From assembly GCF_963676685.1 (NCBI RefSeq), contig NC_092345.1:72467960-72531959 (forward strand): a stretch of 64,000 bases of DNA. The letters run 5' to 3'. The number at the start of each line of letters is the position of its first letter. Position 1 is the first letter of the stretch. Positions 10,301-20,892 of this stretch are shown piece after piece. A model generated the notes under the pieces. The model was not told where the DNA came from. It saw only the letters and a list, made by a program, of their open reading frames with translations, and searched no databases. The position numbers were made by a program, and so were the translations under genes. This stretch comes from Mytilus edulis. Taxonomy: Eukaryota; Mollusca; Bivalvia; Mytilida; Mytilidae.

Positions 10301-13300
10301 AACATTGTTACATACACGAGCGAATCGTACAAATTGAGATATATTAACGCTTCTACAACGACACCGGTACGATTATACCACGTTCTCACCACGCTTATTC
10401 AGCGACCTCACTACGCTAATTAAGATCTTTCTACGCTCTTCACGTTCTCACTTCGACCATACAACGAGTTATCTGATTGCAACACGATCTTACCACGCTT
10501 CTACTGCGATTATAGCACGTACTTACCACGATTATACTTCATTCATACCTCAACCTTACTACGTTCTCAGCAGTAACGTCAACATCGTGTTTCATATCAC
10601 TAAAATTCCATTCCTTCTATTTCTGATTAATATGTAGATTTCTCGGAAACAATACAGTCATGCCATTAAAATCTATTAGAATACGTGAGCGTGATAGAAG
10701 GGGTTGATGTAGAGGCAAAAGGAACTAAGTAACGAATCTTAATCAAGCAGAGATGTCGGACCGACCAATCTACCCTAAATAACAGCCTATTGCTGGTCCC
10801 TAAGGCTCAATTGACGATATTTTAGTGAACGATAGCAGAGATGACACAGATGTGTCAATAGATATAGAAAGATGTGGTATGAGTGCTAATGTGACAACTC
10901 TCCATCCAAGTAACAATTTATAAAAGTAAACCATTATAGGCCAAGGTACGGCCTTCAACACGGCGCATAGGCTGACACGAACAGCAAGCTATAAAGGGCC
11001 CACAAAATTACTAGTGTAAAACCATTTAAACCGGAAAACCAATGGTCTATTCTATATAAAAACGAGATGCATGGTTAAGCCGTTAGAGCAAATGGATAAT
11101 TACATACAGATAAACATAAAAGAGGGACGAAAGATACCAAAGGGACAGTCAAACTCATAAATCTAAAACAAACTGACAACGCCATGGCTAAAAATGAAAA
11201 AGACAAACAGAAAAACAATAGTACACATGACACAACATAGAAAACTAAAGAATAAACAACACGAACCCCACCAAAAACTAGGGGTGATCTCAGGTGCTCC
11301 GGAAGGGTAAGCAGATCCTGCTCCACATGCGGCACCCGTCGTGTTGCTTATGTGATTACAAATCCGGTAAATAGTCTAATTCGGTAGGTCAAATTCATGA
11401 AAGGGAAGGGGATTGTAGTTACGACGTGAGGAACATATCCGATATCATTTGTGAAATGGTTATTCCATAACGGTCAACCAACTCGTGATGGCGTCCGTAA
11501 AATTTACGAAGGCAGCTTTTTAAAAAAAATTATGTGAAAATGACAATGAGAATGATGGTCGTAGTGTGAACGTAGTCAGGTCGTAAGAAAAGTGTGATGA
11601 GGACGGCAAGGGCGTGCTAGAATCGTACTATGGTCGTGAACAACGTGGTATAGTCGTAGTGGAAGTGTAGTTTGGTCGCGGTGAGAACGTCAAGGTCGTA
11701 GTGAGGTCGTAATAACGTCGCTGTGAGATCGTAGCGCAGTCTCTCCGAATAGAATCACGCTTTCGCTACGCTCTCGCTACGATGGTACAGCGACCTTTTC
11801 GATCTTAGTGCGCTCTCACTACGCTTCTACTGCGACCTGATTTCGCCACAACCGCACCACGATAGTTTTGAACGTTCAAAGTTGGCCACGCTCATCACGA
11901 TCTTGAAGACCTCACCACGACCGTGATACGACCTAACTGCGATCTACACGATCGTACTACGATCATTAAAATTTGCATTTTTTTCACAGATCGAAGTGCG
12001 ATCGTGGCCTAGTGGGACTACGGTATCAGATGTAATCATTATTTCTATTGGATTTTTAAAGCTTTATTAGGATAGTAGTCTGTTGTCCTAAAATGAAATT
12101 ACATTATGTATTTTTAATTATGTCCATTAAAATGTTGTCGTTTTAGACGTGGATCATTGGATCGGTGGTCGTGATGATGTAATTGAAGGAATATGGAAAT
12201 GGGCTTTTTCTGACAGTAATTTTAGTTACATTGCATGGGGACCTGGTGAACCAAACAATGGTCATTACCACGAACACGAGAATTGTGTTTTAATGGCAGA
12301 TCGTTATCAATGGTTATGGGACGATAGAAGTTGTTCGGAATCACATTACTTCATATGTGAGAGAAAGTAAGCAAAACATTTATATTTCAAAATGTAATTG
12401 AAATATACATTATTTAAAAACTTAGAATTAGGGAGTAAATGAATTAAAATAAGACATCCTGATGTTTATCTATAATTAACACGGTTGAGATTTGAATTTC
12501 TTTTAGAGTAATCACAAATATTTACTTGGACTTATTTGCAAATGTAGATGATGAATATGCTACGAGTTACACTGGAGTTTCTTTAAACATGTGACTAACT
12601 ATTTTGTTCAGTTTTAAGCTTTAACAATAACGTTTACTTCCAGTGTCACTTTGATTCACCTGGATATCATCTCATGCTTATGGCATTTTGTGACAACTCC
12701 GCCTACAATGTGTACACCATCTATACCAACTAAACTTTTAAATGATCAAATATGGATTTCTTTAATCAAATGATGTCTTTACTCGTCTGTTATATCTAGT
12801 TTTTTACGCAGTTCATGATATATCGTGACAAAATGGAAGAGTGCCTTGCAGATTAGTAAAATTTTTATGTCACTAAGAATGATCGATAAATATGTATGTT
12901 AAGAACTCATAAAATCGAGAAAAAATGGGGAATATATCAAAGAGACAACAACCCGACAGACGAGCAGACAACACGAATGCAATCAATGAGTCTTCAACGT
13001 AGCGAGAAAAAGACGCACCCGGTTGTGATCCTCAGATGCTCCATAAATAAAATTGTGTACTAGTTCAGTGAAAACTTCAAAACATATTAATGTACAAGAA
13101 TTTAAAAGAAAAAAATACTAACAAAGGCAAGAGGCTCCTGACGTGCAATTGGGATAGGCGCAAAAATGCCTCAGGGTTAAACATGTTTTGTGAAATCTAG
13201 GGCCTATTCGTAGTGAACTTTTGCAAAAATATTCCAAATACATATTATATATTTTTGATTACTTTAAACAGAATTCAAATTCCAGCAGAATTAATTATAA

Positions 13301-14966
13301 TTATATATGAGACTTTCGAAAATGAAGATCCGATATATGGCAATAGCTGTTGTGTACCTTTTAAATTTAAAAAGTCATACAAAACTTCAATATGTTTAAT
13401 CCCCTTGAATGGCTATATTTTACTGTAAAGTGTACAAAATACGTGTATGTGTACTTACTTGATAAAGAATATCCTTAATACTATTAAAATCTTCACGAAT
13501 GTACTGTTGTTTAACTATTGTCTACCCATGCACTAATTCGCCGATATTTTCCGGTATGCAGTGACCTTTACTACATGTACAAGACTTCAACTGTTATTAG
13601 ACCGTTGGTTTTTCCGTTTAAATGGTTTTACACTAGTAATTTTGAGGTCCTTTATAGCTTGTTGTTCGGTGCGTTTCAAGACTCCATGTTGAAGGCCGTT
13701 CATTGACCGATAATGATTCACATTTATAAATTGTCTTTTGGATGGAGATTTGTCTCATTGGCACTCACACCACATCTTCCTATATCTATTCTCGTTAGAA
13801 CTTAGGTAACCGAACCGCAAATGCGAGAGGAAATCCGTGATGAAAGCATGCAAAAAATTTCCACTGGAAGAAAAATAGTAATAACTGATTCTAAAGGACA
13901 AATTTAATACAACAAATCATTTAACAACTGTAAGCGGAGTTTGATAAACAAAAGGGAATGCTTGGACAGTACGAATTAAAATATTATGGCTCCTATTTGT
14001 GACGTGCTCCATTTGCTATGTGTTGATTTTTGTCAATCTCACGATCTGGCAAATTTTGTTATCTCACTCTAAAAATAATTAGCTTGCGATCAACACTTAC
14101 TTAATAAATTAATACTTATTGGATAAAAAGGGGCACATGACATTCATTATTCTTCAGTAATAAATTCAATCGGTCATTAACAGAACAAAATGAACCAGAA
14201 AACTGATCGTTTACAGACTTTTACATGATAATGACCGGTGGGGCGTGGTTTCCGTCTTATAATAACCGTTGGGGCGTGGTTTTTCTGTTAATGACCGAGG
14301 AGGCGTGGTTTCTCTGAGTAGAGATATGTCCCTTTAATAAAACCTTTTCCTGTTTTCAATATTTAACTTGTTGAATTGTTTACCATATGTTTTCGTAAAT
14401 CATAAAATTATAGAGAACTTGATTTAGTATTCATATACTGAAAAATTGCACTAAATTGAATGGCAGCATTACTACGAATGGTTTTCAATCTTTGCCATAG
14501 AAATCGTGGAACTACTCGAATTTACTTTGGACATTTTCAATTCATGATAATTTTCAAAATCATGGTTCCTCAATGAAATAAACATAATAGTTATTGAAGA
14601 ACTGGTCATTATCGTAATACATGGACTGCCCGTAGGACAATGGTATTGACTATGACAGCGATAATGACCTCGCCTTCGGCTCAGTCATTATCACTATCTT
14701 AGTCAATACTACTGTCCTGTAGGCAGTCCATATGTCACGATAATGACCAGTTTTTCAATAACTATTAGGTAAATAGATTCGTAATACATATAAAAATAAC
14801 GTACATACGTGACTTAGTTTAGTATATATACAAACATTTGTCTAATAATATCGATAAAATTAAAATTACAATCAACTCATTTCATATGATTTAACAATGT
14901 TATCATTCCAGGTATCCTGAGAGTGTGACTGAATCTATACCACTGGTTCCAAGCATTATTGGATAG
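7332..14966 (+). CDS. C-type lectin A1, secreted, five exons
   Basis: Exons are 7332-7383, 7514-7608, 8488-8581, 12147-12366 and 14912-14966, all with GT-AG borders and phases 1, 0, 1, 2. They join to 171 codons plus TAG. Residues 1-18 form a hydrophobic signal peptide. The domain starts CPIGWHHF (C24, C35), a long-form CTL fold. C52 pairs with C151 and C127 with C143 by family rule. WIGG is at 85-88, EPN at 115-117 and WDD at 138-140, the usual Ca2+ and sugar ligands; EPN is typical of mannose-type binding. A His/Glu-rich loop (GHYHEHE) follows EPN. Reading through the exon 4 donor would stop at once at TAA, so exon 5 is easily missed; its homology with the last exon of every other gene here supports it. 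Intron 3 is enlarged by a TIR element. A role in glycan recognition is inferred from the family. Confidence 0.9.
9319..9640. repeat. SINE-like dispersed repeat inside the TIR element
   Basis: The sequence from AATGGGGAATGTGCCAAAGA through the block ending near CCCTATACCTGTAGCC recurs at 12925-13200 and 40866-41160, and in shorter form at 1432 and 16660 (reverse). Origin is not resolved. The small open frame over it is not a gene. Confidence 0.65.
10780..11060 (-). repeat. Mytilus-type dispersed repeat (GGCCTTCAACAC)
   Basis: The segment contains GTACGGCCTTCAACACGG and AGCTATAAAGGGCCC. Relatives in the opposite orientation lie at 6020-6160, 13600-13795, 26125-26280, 34500-34650, 56520-56680 and 61815-61960. 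It is one of the most frequent repeats in this window. Confidence 0.65.
11124..11520 (-). mobile_element. Retroelement 3' end (RT family), nested in the TIR element
   Basis: The minus strand reads a C-terminal RT-tail remnant (near 11460-11520) followed by the 3' UTR containing CCATGGCGTTGTCAGTTT and ending in TTTGGTATCTTTCGTC. The same end is present at 28988-29390, 42095-42360 and 15213-15365, and in plus orientation at 30980-31150 and 60550-60735. It is 5'-truncated, as expected for a copy made by target-primed reverse transcription. Confidence 0.65.
12925..13200. repeat. SINE-like repeat in A1 intron 4
   Basis: This copy occupies the same place as the one at 40866-41160 in A2 intron 4, so it was in the intron before the A1/A2 duplication. 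It extends to GGTTAAACATGTTTTGTGAAAT. Confidence 0.65.
13590..13800 (+). repeat. Mytilus-type dispersed repeat in A1 intron 4
   Basis: The block with GTTTTACACTAGTAATTTTG and TTGAAGGCCGTTCATTGAC through CTCATTGGCACTCACACCAC is the reverse orientation of 10860-11060. A2 intron 4 lacks it at the matching site. Confidence 0.65.
14226..14330. repeat. Three tandem copies with GGGGCGTGGTTT
   Basis: The unit, roughly TAATGACCGGTGGGGCGTGGTTTCTCTG with spacing of about 35 bases, occurs three times with divergence. The TAATGACC core also occurs in the palindrome about 260 bases downstream, so the two may be parts of one element. Confidence 0.7.
14586..14766. mobile_element. Palindromic (snap-back) MITE in A1 intron 4
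   Basis: Two arms of about 82 bases are inverted copies of each other: AATAGTTATTGAAGAACTGG at the left end and its complement at the right end, with GGTCATTATCGT, ATGGACTGCC and TATTGACTA matched inside. The centre is near CGCCTTCGGC. Transcribed RNA would form a long hairpin. It is absent from A2 intron 4. Confidence 0.8.
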
Positions 14967-16319
14967 AAAGATGTTACACTTCATTTTCTTGCATAAAAAT
15001 GAGTTCAGACAGTTTTGATCTTATTTGCCCTTTTTAAAAAGAAATATCTTTTTGACCCCTTTGATCTCGTCATATTGAAAATGGACACAACATACAAACA
15101 TACAGGTTTAAAGTAGTTTTTGCAATCAATTTACGTCTACTAATGAGTGCCTTTTTAAGGACTATACATTGTTCTTTGACATATACAATTCAATTTTGAC
15201 ATAAGACTGAGAAGGAGGGGCGAAAGATACCAAAGGGAAAGTCAAACTCCTAGATCGAAAATAAACTCACAACGACATGGCTTAAGAAGAAAAATATTAT
15301 TACAGTAGCCAAATCACAGTATACATGGCATAGAAAACATAAGCAACACGAACGCCACCACGCGTGTCCCTTGTTTTATTGCTACAATAACATCTAATTA
15401 ACATCTTCAACTTTGTATACGCGTCAGATCATACAATTACACGAGTCAGAATATACAATCATTGTAAATAGTGAACACCTGTTGAAAACTCAAGATTGCC
15501 ATTTATTTCCTTTAATCTTCAATCAATATGCATAAACATGATAAATATCGTTAAATTAGGCAATACACTAAATAAAATGATGAAAACTATTCACATTTTA
15601 ATTATATTTTCCTCTTATTTGATTTCAGTTCTTTGTATTTCACAATTTGTGTCTATATTTTCAGGACAATGATGTACAAATAATTCATTTTTTGCAAGCT
15701 TAATATATATTGTACAAATAGAGTTTTAAAAAAACATATTATAAGATGAATATATTATTGTTCTAAAACACAAGAAAACGTAATATCATAATACAATAGG
15801 GTAAACGTAATACTGGCTGTTATACATGACATACATAATAAATGATAAAATATCATGTATATAAATGTTTCAGTTTTTTTTATCAAATGAATGTTAACTT
15901 TTTTGTTGCTAAAATTGTTTTCTTTTGCATATTCTTTTAATATTTATTTGGAATAAGTAATTTTGATTAAAAAATATATGTTTTCTTGTCGCTTAATAGT
16001 TTCTTGTCGTTTCTTGATGCTTCCTGTCGCTAATTAGTGAGACCGGAACGGCGGTATACAACTGCATGTTGCCTTTATTTGATAAATTTAATGATATGAT
16101 GAATCTATAATTGTTTATTTTAGACTGACTTTGAAATAACCAATAGAATTTCCATAACAAACAACATGTACATGTTGTTTCTTTCATTTACAAGCTGATT
16201 TAATCATTCATAATGTAATCAAGCACAGAATCCTCTATAAAATGGTGGTCAAAAGATTTGACAATAAAATATTTCAAAGGACTGGTATATCACTTTTTTC
16301 ACTTTTTGCAATAGAAATT
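14967..16319. other. 3' flank of A1, AT-rich, no gene
   Basis: The first 250 bases match the A2 3' flank (41855-42100). A short RT-family 3' end fragment lies at 15213-15365. I see no clear AATAAA near the stop codon. The rest is AT-rich with no supported gene. Confidence 0.5.
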
Positions 16320-16800
16320 ATAGGAATGCATGTCGTTTTGTAACCTGGTCGTTTTGTACCTGGTGGATTCGTAACTACGTTGTCAGGTATTGGAGACATC
16401 CAAGCACGCGGCAGAAGACTAAATACTTTGATAAAGACGGGGTACATCTAAATAATGATGGACAATTTAAATTCTTCTGTTCTATTCGCATGTGTGCAAA
16501 ACTGTACTTGTAAAGTGTAAAATTTTGTGCAATCAATTATTTAATAAATAAATATAGATATATATATATGAATATCTTTTTATTATTGTTTAAGTAACCT
16601 ACGACTCATATTATTATTATTATATATTGATATAAGGTTACACCTACGGGTGCGGGAATTCTCGCTACATTGAAGACCCATTGGTTGCCTTCGGCTGTTG
16701 TTTGCTCTATGGTCGGGTGGTTGTCGCTTTGACATATTCACCATTTCCTTTCTCAATTTTACAAAACCACTAGGTTACGAAACTACCTGCACCCAATTAT
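16320..16800. repeat. Possible small TIR element with reverse SINE-like insert
   Basis: CGTTTTGTAACCTGG and CCTGGTGGATTCGTAACTAC near 16340-16380 are mirrored by ACAAAACCACTAGGTTACG and GAAACTACCTG near 16763-16790. A reverse copy of the SINE-like repeat (CGCTACATTGAAGACCCATT) and ATT microsatellites lie between. No target duplication was identified. Confidence 0.4.
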
Positions 16801-17234
16801 AGATCATTATAGTGAGGACCAGCAGGTTTTCTTGTAGGACCATCAGGGAAAAATATATTTCCGAAGAACGGTCAAACTGTGCCATACTGAATGTAAGATA
16901 TAATGAACTTTAAAGGAACCAAATCAGAACTAACCGATCATTTGTGAAAAAAACCCGTAGAGACTAGAAATAAAATATTTTCCAATTAAATGTCTTATTT
17001 GTTTTTAAATATTGGTGTTTGTGTCAGAAGAAACCAACTTGTACAGGTCCTACAATTTCTCCGTTGTTATGTTTATAGATTGTGATCATCTTATATATTG
17101 TCTGTTATTATTATATAGTTAACAACTATCTATTTACATCAAGATTCTTAATTCGCAAAGACTACAATGGAAGAACTATCAATCAATTATGGAACAGAAA
17201 GAAAATTGTATTTATATAAGACACACAATTTATA

Positions 17235-18055
17235 TATTGCTGTTCTACATCTTACACAACAATAACGAATCACACTCACACCTCACTATTGGTTAAAGAA
17301 CAATCCATAGCACCGGTTTGAGGGAAGGTCTTTGCAAGATGTAGGCAAAACTTTATCTGTGAGTGAAGAACACAGTTTTGTGTTAGATCAACAAAATTAA
17401 TTGTTGTCGATCTCATATAAGACAAGATAAACAAAAATACCAAACTACAAGGTTAAAAAAAGGTCCATTTAACCTGACAAAAACAAACACTCGACTATAC
17501 AACTAAAGGAACGAATGGAAAAGATATTTGAAAAAAAAATCTAACGAATGATGCAACCACTGGGTCGATACCACTGCTTTTGAAGTTTTTACTCCTCTAG
17601 GATATCACCAGCCTAGTAGTCAGCACTTCTGTGTTGACATGCATTATAATTGATATGTTCATGATTATAAATTAATTGTTTACCAAACTTTGAATTTTTG
17701 AATACCAAGTCTTTTCTACTTCAGGAAAAGACTACCTTAGCTGTTTTTAGTATAACTTTTAGGAATTATTGGAACTCAATGCTCTACAATTTCGTACTTC
17801 ATTTGGCTTTCTTTTTACTTATTTTGATTTGAGCGTCACTGATGAAACTTTTATAGAAAAACGCGCGTCTGGTGCAAATACAAACTGTAATCCTTGTATC
17901 AATGATTAGTTTATTTATAAAGTTCACATTTTCTTATTGTTTTGACCTTCTAATTTTTAATCGCATTGAGAGATGTTTCGTGTATCACATTCACGGAATA
18001 TGATAAAAAAAAAAAAAAAAGGAATACGACAGACACATTAATTTGATTTGCCTAA
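17235..18055. repeat. Dispersed repeat R (GAGCGTCACTGATGAAAC)
   Basis: Copies of this 600-800 base block are at 18608-19240, 23115-23710, 44065-44879, 51113-51680 and 53510-54085. It contains ACTCCTCTAGGATATCACCA and, near its end, AAACGCGCGTCTGGTGCAAA. It starts here with an extra 5' segment (ACGAATCACACTCACACCTC) shared only with the copy at 44065. No protein is encoded. Confidence 0.75.
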
Positions 18056-18607
18056 ATTACCACACACTTTTCCCGAAAGTTAATCATGAACTTTTAAGAT
18101 ATTCATTTGAATTCAGTTTTTATTAGATATGTATAGCTCCTCTATATCTTATATAATTATTGTGTTTGGCCAACAGCTTTTACGCAGCTCTATACGCTTG
18201 GAATGGCGGTTGACCCGTCAATTTGGCACATTTCGCTGCGTTTACTGTAGATATGCGTCATTTTGTCGCATATTTCAATTAGCATCCAAAACATTTGATA
18301 TTGGGGGTCTCTGTATCCCAGGACCCACCACACAAAAAATAATGAATCTCTGTATCCCAGGATTCATTTTATTTTATTGGATGCTTCATTTATTGTAAAT
18401 ATTTAGTTATCTATCTAGTTAGTTATCTAGTTATCTTTTGTAGTCTGCCAATATGAAAGGTGACTACGTTCATTTAATTATCTATCTGCTTGCTATATAT
18501 ATATATATATCTTAACTGTTTATCTAGTTATATGTGTTTATAATTTTGTAGTTTGTAATAAGGCTGTGGCCAAATACTGCCAAAACTGTGTTTCTGATAT
18601 TTGCGCA
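18056..18607. repeat. Dispersed repeat S (TCTGTATCCCAGGA)
   Basis: The block contains CTCTGTATCCCAGGACCCAC, the same phrase again 50 bases later, and a run of TTATCTATCTAGTTAG repeats. Copies are at 48516-48984 and 50720-51112. Open frames over it occur in all three copies but look like chance frames in repeated DNA. Confidence 0.6.
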
Positions 18608-19685
18608 TCAATAATAAACAAAAATACCAAACTACAAGGTTAAAAAAGTCCATTAAACCTGACAAAAACAAACACTCGACTATACCAACTAAAGGAACGA
18701 ATGGAAAAGATATTTAAAAAAAATCTAACGAATGATGCAACCACTGGGTCGATACCACTGCTTTTGAAGTTTTTACTCCTCTAGGATATCACCAGCCTAG
18801 TAGTCAGCACTTCTATGTTGACATGCTTTATCATTGATATGTTCATGATTATAAATTAACTGTTTATAAAACTTTGAATTTTTGAAATACCAAGTCTTTT
18901 CTACTTCAGGAAAAGACTACCTTAGTTGTTTTTAGTATAACTTTTAGGAATTATTGGAACTCAATGCTCTACAATTTCGTACTTTATTTGGCTTTTTTTT
19001 TTTAATTTATTTTGATTTGAGCGTCACTGATGAAACTTTTGTAGAAAAACGCGCGTCTGGTGCAAATACAAACTGTAATCCTTGTATCAATGATTAGTTT
19101 ATTTATAAAGTTCACATTTTCTTATTGTTTTGACCTTCGAATTTTTAATCGCATGGAGAGATGTTTCGTGTATCACATTCACGGAATATGATAAAAAAAA
19201 AAAGGAATACGACAGACACATTAATTTGATTTGCCTATATTGTGACATTTTCATTTGATATTCGTTACGTAATTGACAATTCATTTTAATGTTCATTTCG
19301 TGGAAATCAACGCTATATCAAATTCTCACTTATTATGAAATATGTCATCCAACTGAAAAGTACAAAAACAGTGCAAATATTCTGACAAGCACATCTAGAT
19401 GTTTTAATAAACTATTGGCGACGACTTTATAACTATCAGTTTTATTGGTTCCAACCAGTTGATATTACTTTATGTTTCTGTCCATGTTCTAATGGATAAA
19501 CCTATAACCACGGAGCTAGAATAGAGTTGACACCGACCATCTTTCAAACCCTACAATCAAGCATTATGACATTCAGTTCGTTTTTATGTAACGTCAAATT
19601 TCGTTGACCATACCTATTGCATTTAAAGGTAGTGTTTATGAATAGACTGGATAGATCGTATGGCAGGGAAAAGGTTTACTTTCTT

Positions 19686-19905
19686 TTGATTGATTGATTG
19701 GTGTTTACGCCACCTTAAACACTATTGTGTTATTATGCGGCTGTCAGTTTTTATTGGTGATGGAAACTGGATGGCCGGAGATAAAAACTAACAATCATAG
19801 TCAATTAAGTTTGGAGTCGAAGGCACCTGTCACGTAAGGAATTCAAACTCTCAACCTTAGTGTTGACCTCTCGTCCCCCTAAGGAACCCAACTTTCTTTT
19901 GAAAT
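19686..19905 (-). repeat. Bivalve SINE-like element (further copies at 24153, 52134, 54537)
   Basis: The sequence begins TTGATTGATTGGTGTTTACG and runs through GGAATTCAAACTCTCAACC, which resembles a complemented Pol III B box (GGTTCRANNCC). I recognise it as similar to widespread molluscan tRNA-related SINEs, with the TGATT run as the complemented 3' tail. The assignment needs a library comparison. Confidence 0.5.
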
Positions 19906-19926
19906 TGATTGTTTCGTTGGGTAGAT

Positions 19927-19964
19927 CAAGGATTTGTGTAGTAGACTTACTATACAAATCCTTG
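19927..19964. promoter_or_regulatory. Conserved hairpin upstream of B first exons
   Basis: CAAGGATTTGTGTAGTA and TACTATACAAATCCTTG form 17-bp arms around GACT. All four modules have it: 19927-19964, 24394-24431 (perfect arms), 52377-52414 and 54790-54827. It lies about 0.8 kb before the start codon. Function unknown; it may simply be part of a repeat. Confidence 0.6.
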
Positions 19965-20759
19965 GATAGATGAAATAAATAACAGTTCTACATGTCAAAT
20001 GGATCAATTATCAGTAAAACGCAACGTATAATTCGTGGTTTATAGAATTCTTCACATGACAAAAGTAGAGACGCTAGATACCAAGAGACATTCAAAACAC
20101 ATTAGTTGAATATAAAATCAGGTGACAAAAAACAAAGAAAAACAATCAAGTCGTCCACAAAACAATCATTTCATATTTATATTGAGCAACACGAATTCTA
20201 TCGAAAACTGTGGGTAATAGCATCTGGTCCGGAAAAGTAAGCAAATCTTGGTTCACTAGTGTTATTCTGACAGTGCCCTAGAGTATCAGTAGCCCAGTAG
20301 CCCTTACTTATTTCTGAATATACGAATTTTACGTTATTAAAATTTGTTGAAACAAACATTTTAAAAATATTTTTTAAACTTCTATTTAAAATTAAGGAAT
20401 GTATCTCCCTCATGCAAAGCCCTGATTCCTTGCCCGGCTTTGGCTATACTTTTTTATCCTTTTTTGTTTATATTTCCTCATAATTGTAATAAGCTTTGGA
20501 TTTTCGAATAAGTTGGCCCCGATTATCGCTAAAGATACATTAATTGTCGAAATTCGAATCTAGTGCAGAACATTAGTACCGTTTATGTTATTAAGTCAAT
20601 TACTTCCCTTTTGTTAAAATCGGAAGCCCAATCCATGTTTAAAAAAAACAATCCAATACATGAATAACTTTCCAATTAAAATTATATATCCATGCTTGTA
20701 AAATCTAGGGGTCAACAAGAATCCATGCAATTTCAAGGCCGTATTAGATCAGATAAGAT

Positions 20760-20835
20760 ATGAAACTTCTATTTACAATGGAGTATTCAGGGATTTTATT
20801 TTTGTGTCACATTCTTGTAGTTTTCAAACTGTTCG
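20760..20835 (+). CDS. Extra B-type first exon (signal peptide), upstream of B1
   Basis: This exon has ATG, 25 codons and a GTAAGA donor in phase 1, just like B1 exon 1 at 25232. The codons read MKLLFTMEYSGILFLCHILV and on. It is intact and has the same upstream sequence, including the TATATA. A 2.06 kb TIR element begins 57 bases downstream. No B exons 2-5 follow before the next first exon. It could act as an alternative first exon spliced to B1 exon 2 at 25836, or be a silent duplicate. Confidence 0.65.
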
Positions 20836-20892
20836 GTAAGATAAAAACAATCACAGTAATTTTTCTCATACACACGCTGTTGATGCCAGTAA

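Larger units (their letters stand above)
9174..12025. mobile_element. TIR DNA transposon remnant in A1 intron 3
   Basis: The ends carry inverted AGTCCCACTAG, at 9180 forward and ending at 12019 in reverse. Next to both ends lie long arrays of GATCGTAGT/ACTACGATC-like motifs in opposite orientation. In A2 the equivalent intron reads straight across (near 38410-38440), which shows an insertion. The flanks TTA (9171-9173) and TCA (12026-12028) could be an imperfect 3-bp duplication, as in PIF/Harbinger elements, but this is uncertain. Other repeats are nested inside and no transposase frame survives. Confidence 0.65.
18608..20759 (+). repeat. B-promoter module, copy 1
   Basis: The module consists of repeat R, a SINE-like piece (19686-19905), a hairpin (19927-19964) and about 800 bases leading to a B-type first exon. 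Four copies exist: 18608-20835, 23110-25307, 51113-53291 and 53510-55705. Only copies 2 and 4 are directly followed by a complete B gene. TATATA occurs about 75 bases before the ATG in each copy and could be the core promoter. Confidence 0.75.

Noticed and set aside
12367-12370. TAA after AAG as the true stop of lectin A1
   Set aside because: It lies in a GTAAG splice donor. All four complete genes keep the donor and a homologous last exon, so the spliced form is preferred. Intron retention remains possible.
18129-18398. Open frames ending ...LCIPGFILFYWMLHLL (also at 48628-48882 and 50628-50909)
   Set aside because: They lie in the dispersed repeat S and share only the repeat part; the N-terminal parts differ. 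No start context, splice signals or known domain.
19686-19905. A tRNA gene in the SINE-like block
   Set aside because: Only a B-box-like sequence is seen. I could not fold a cloverleaf or find an anticodon stem.
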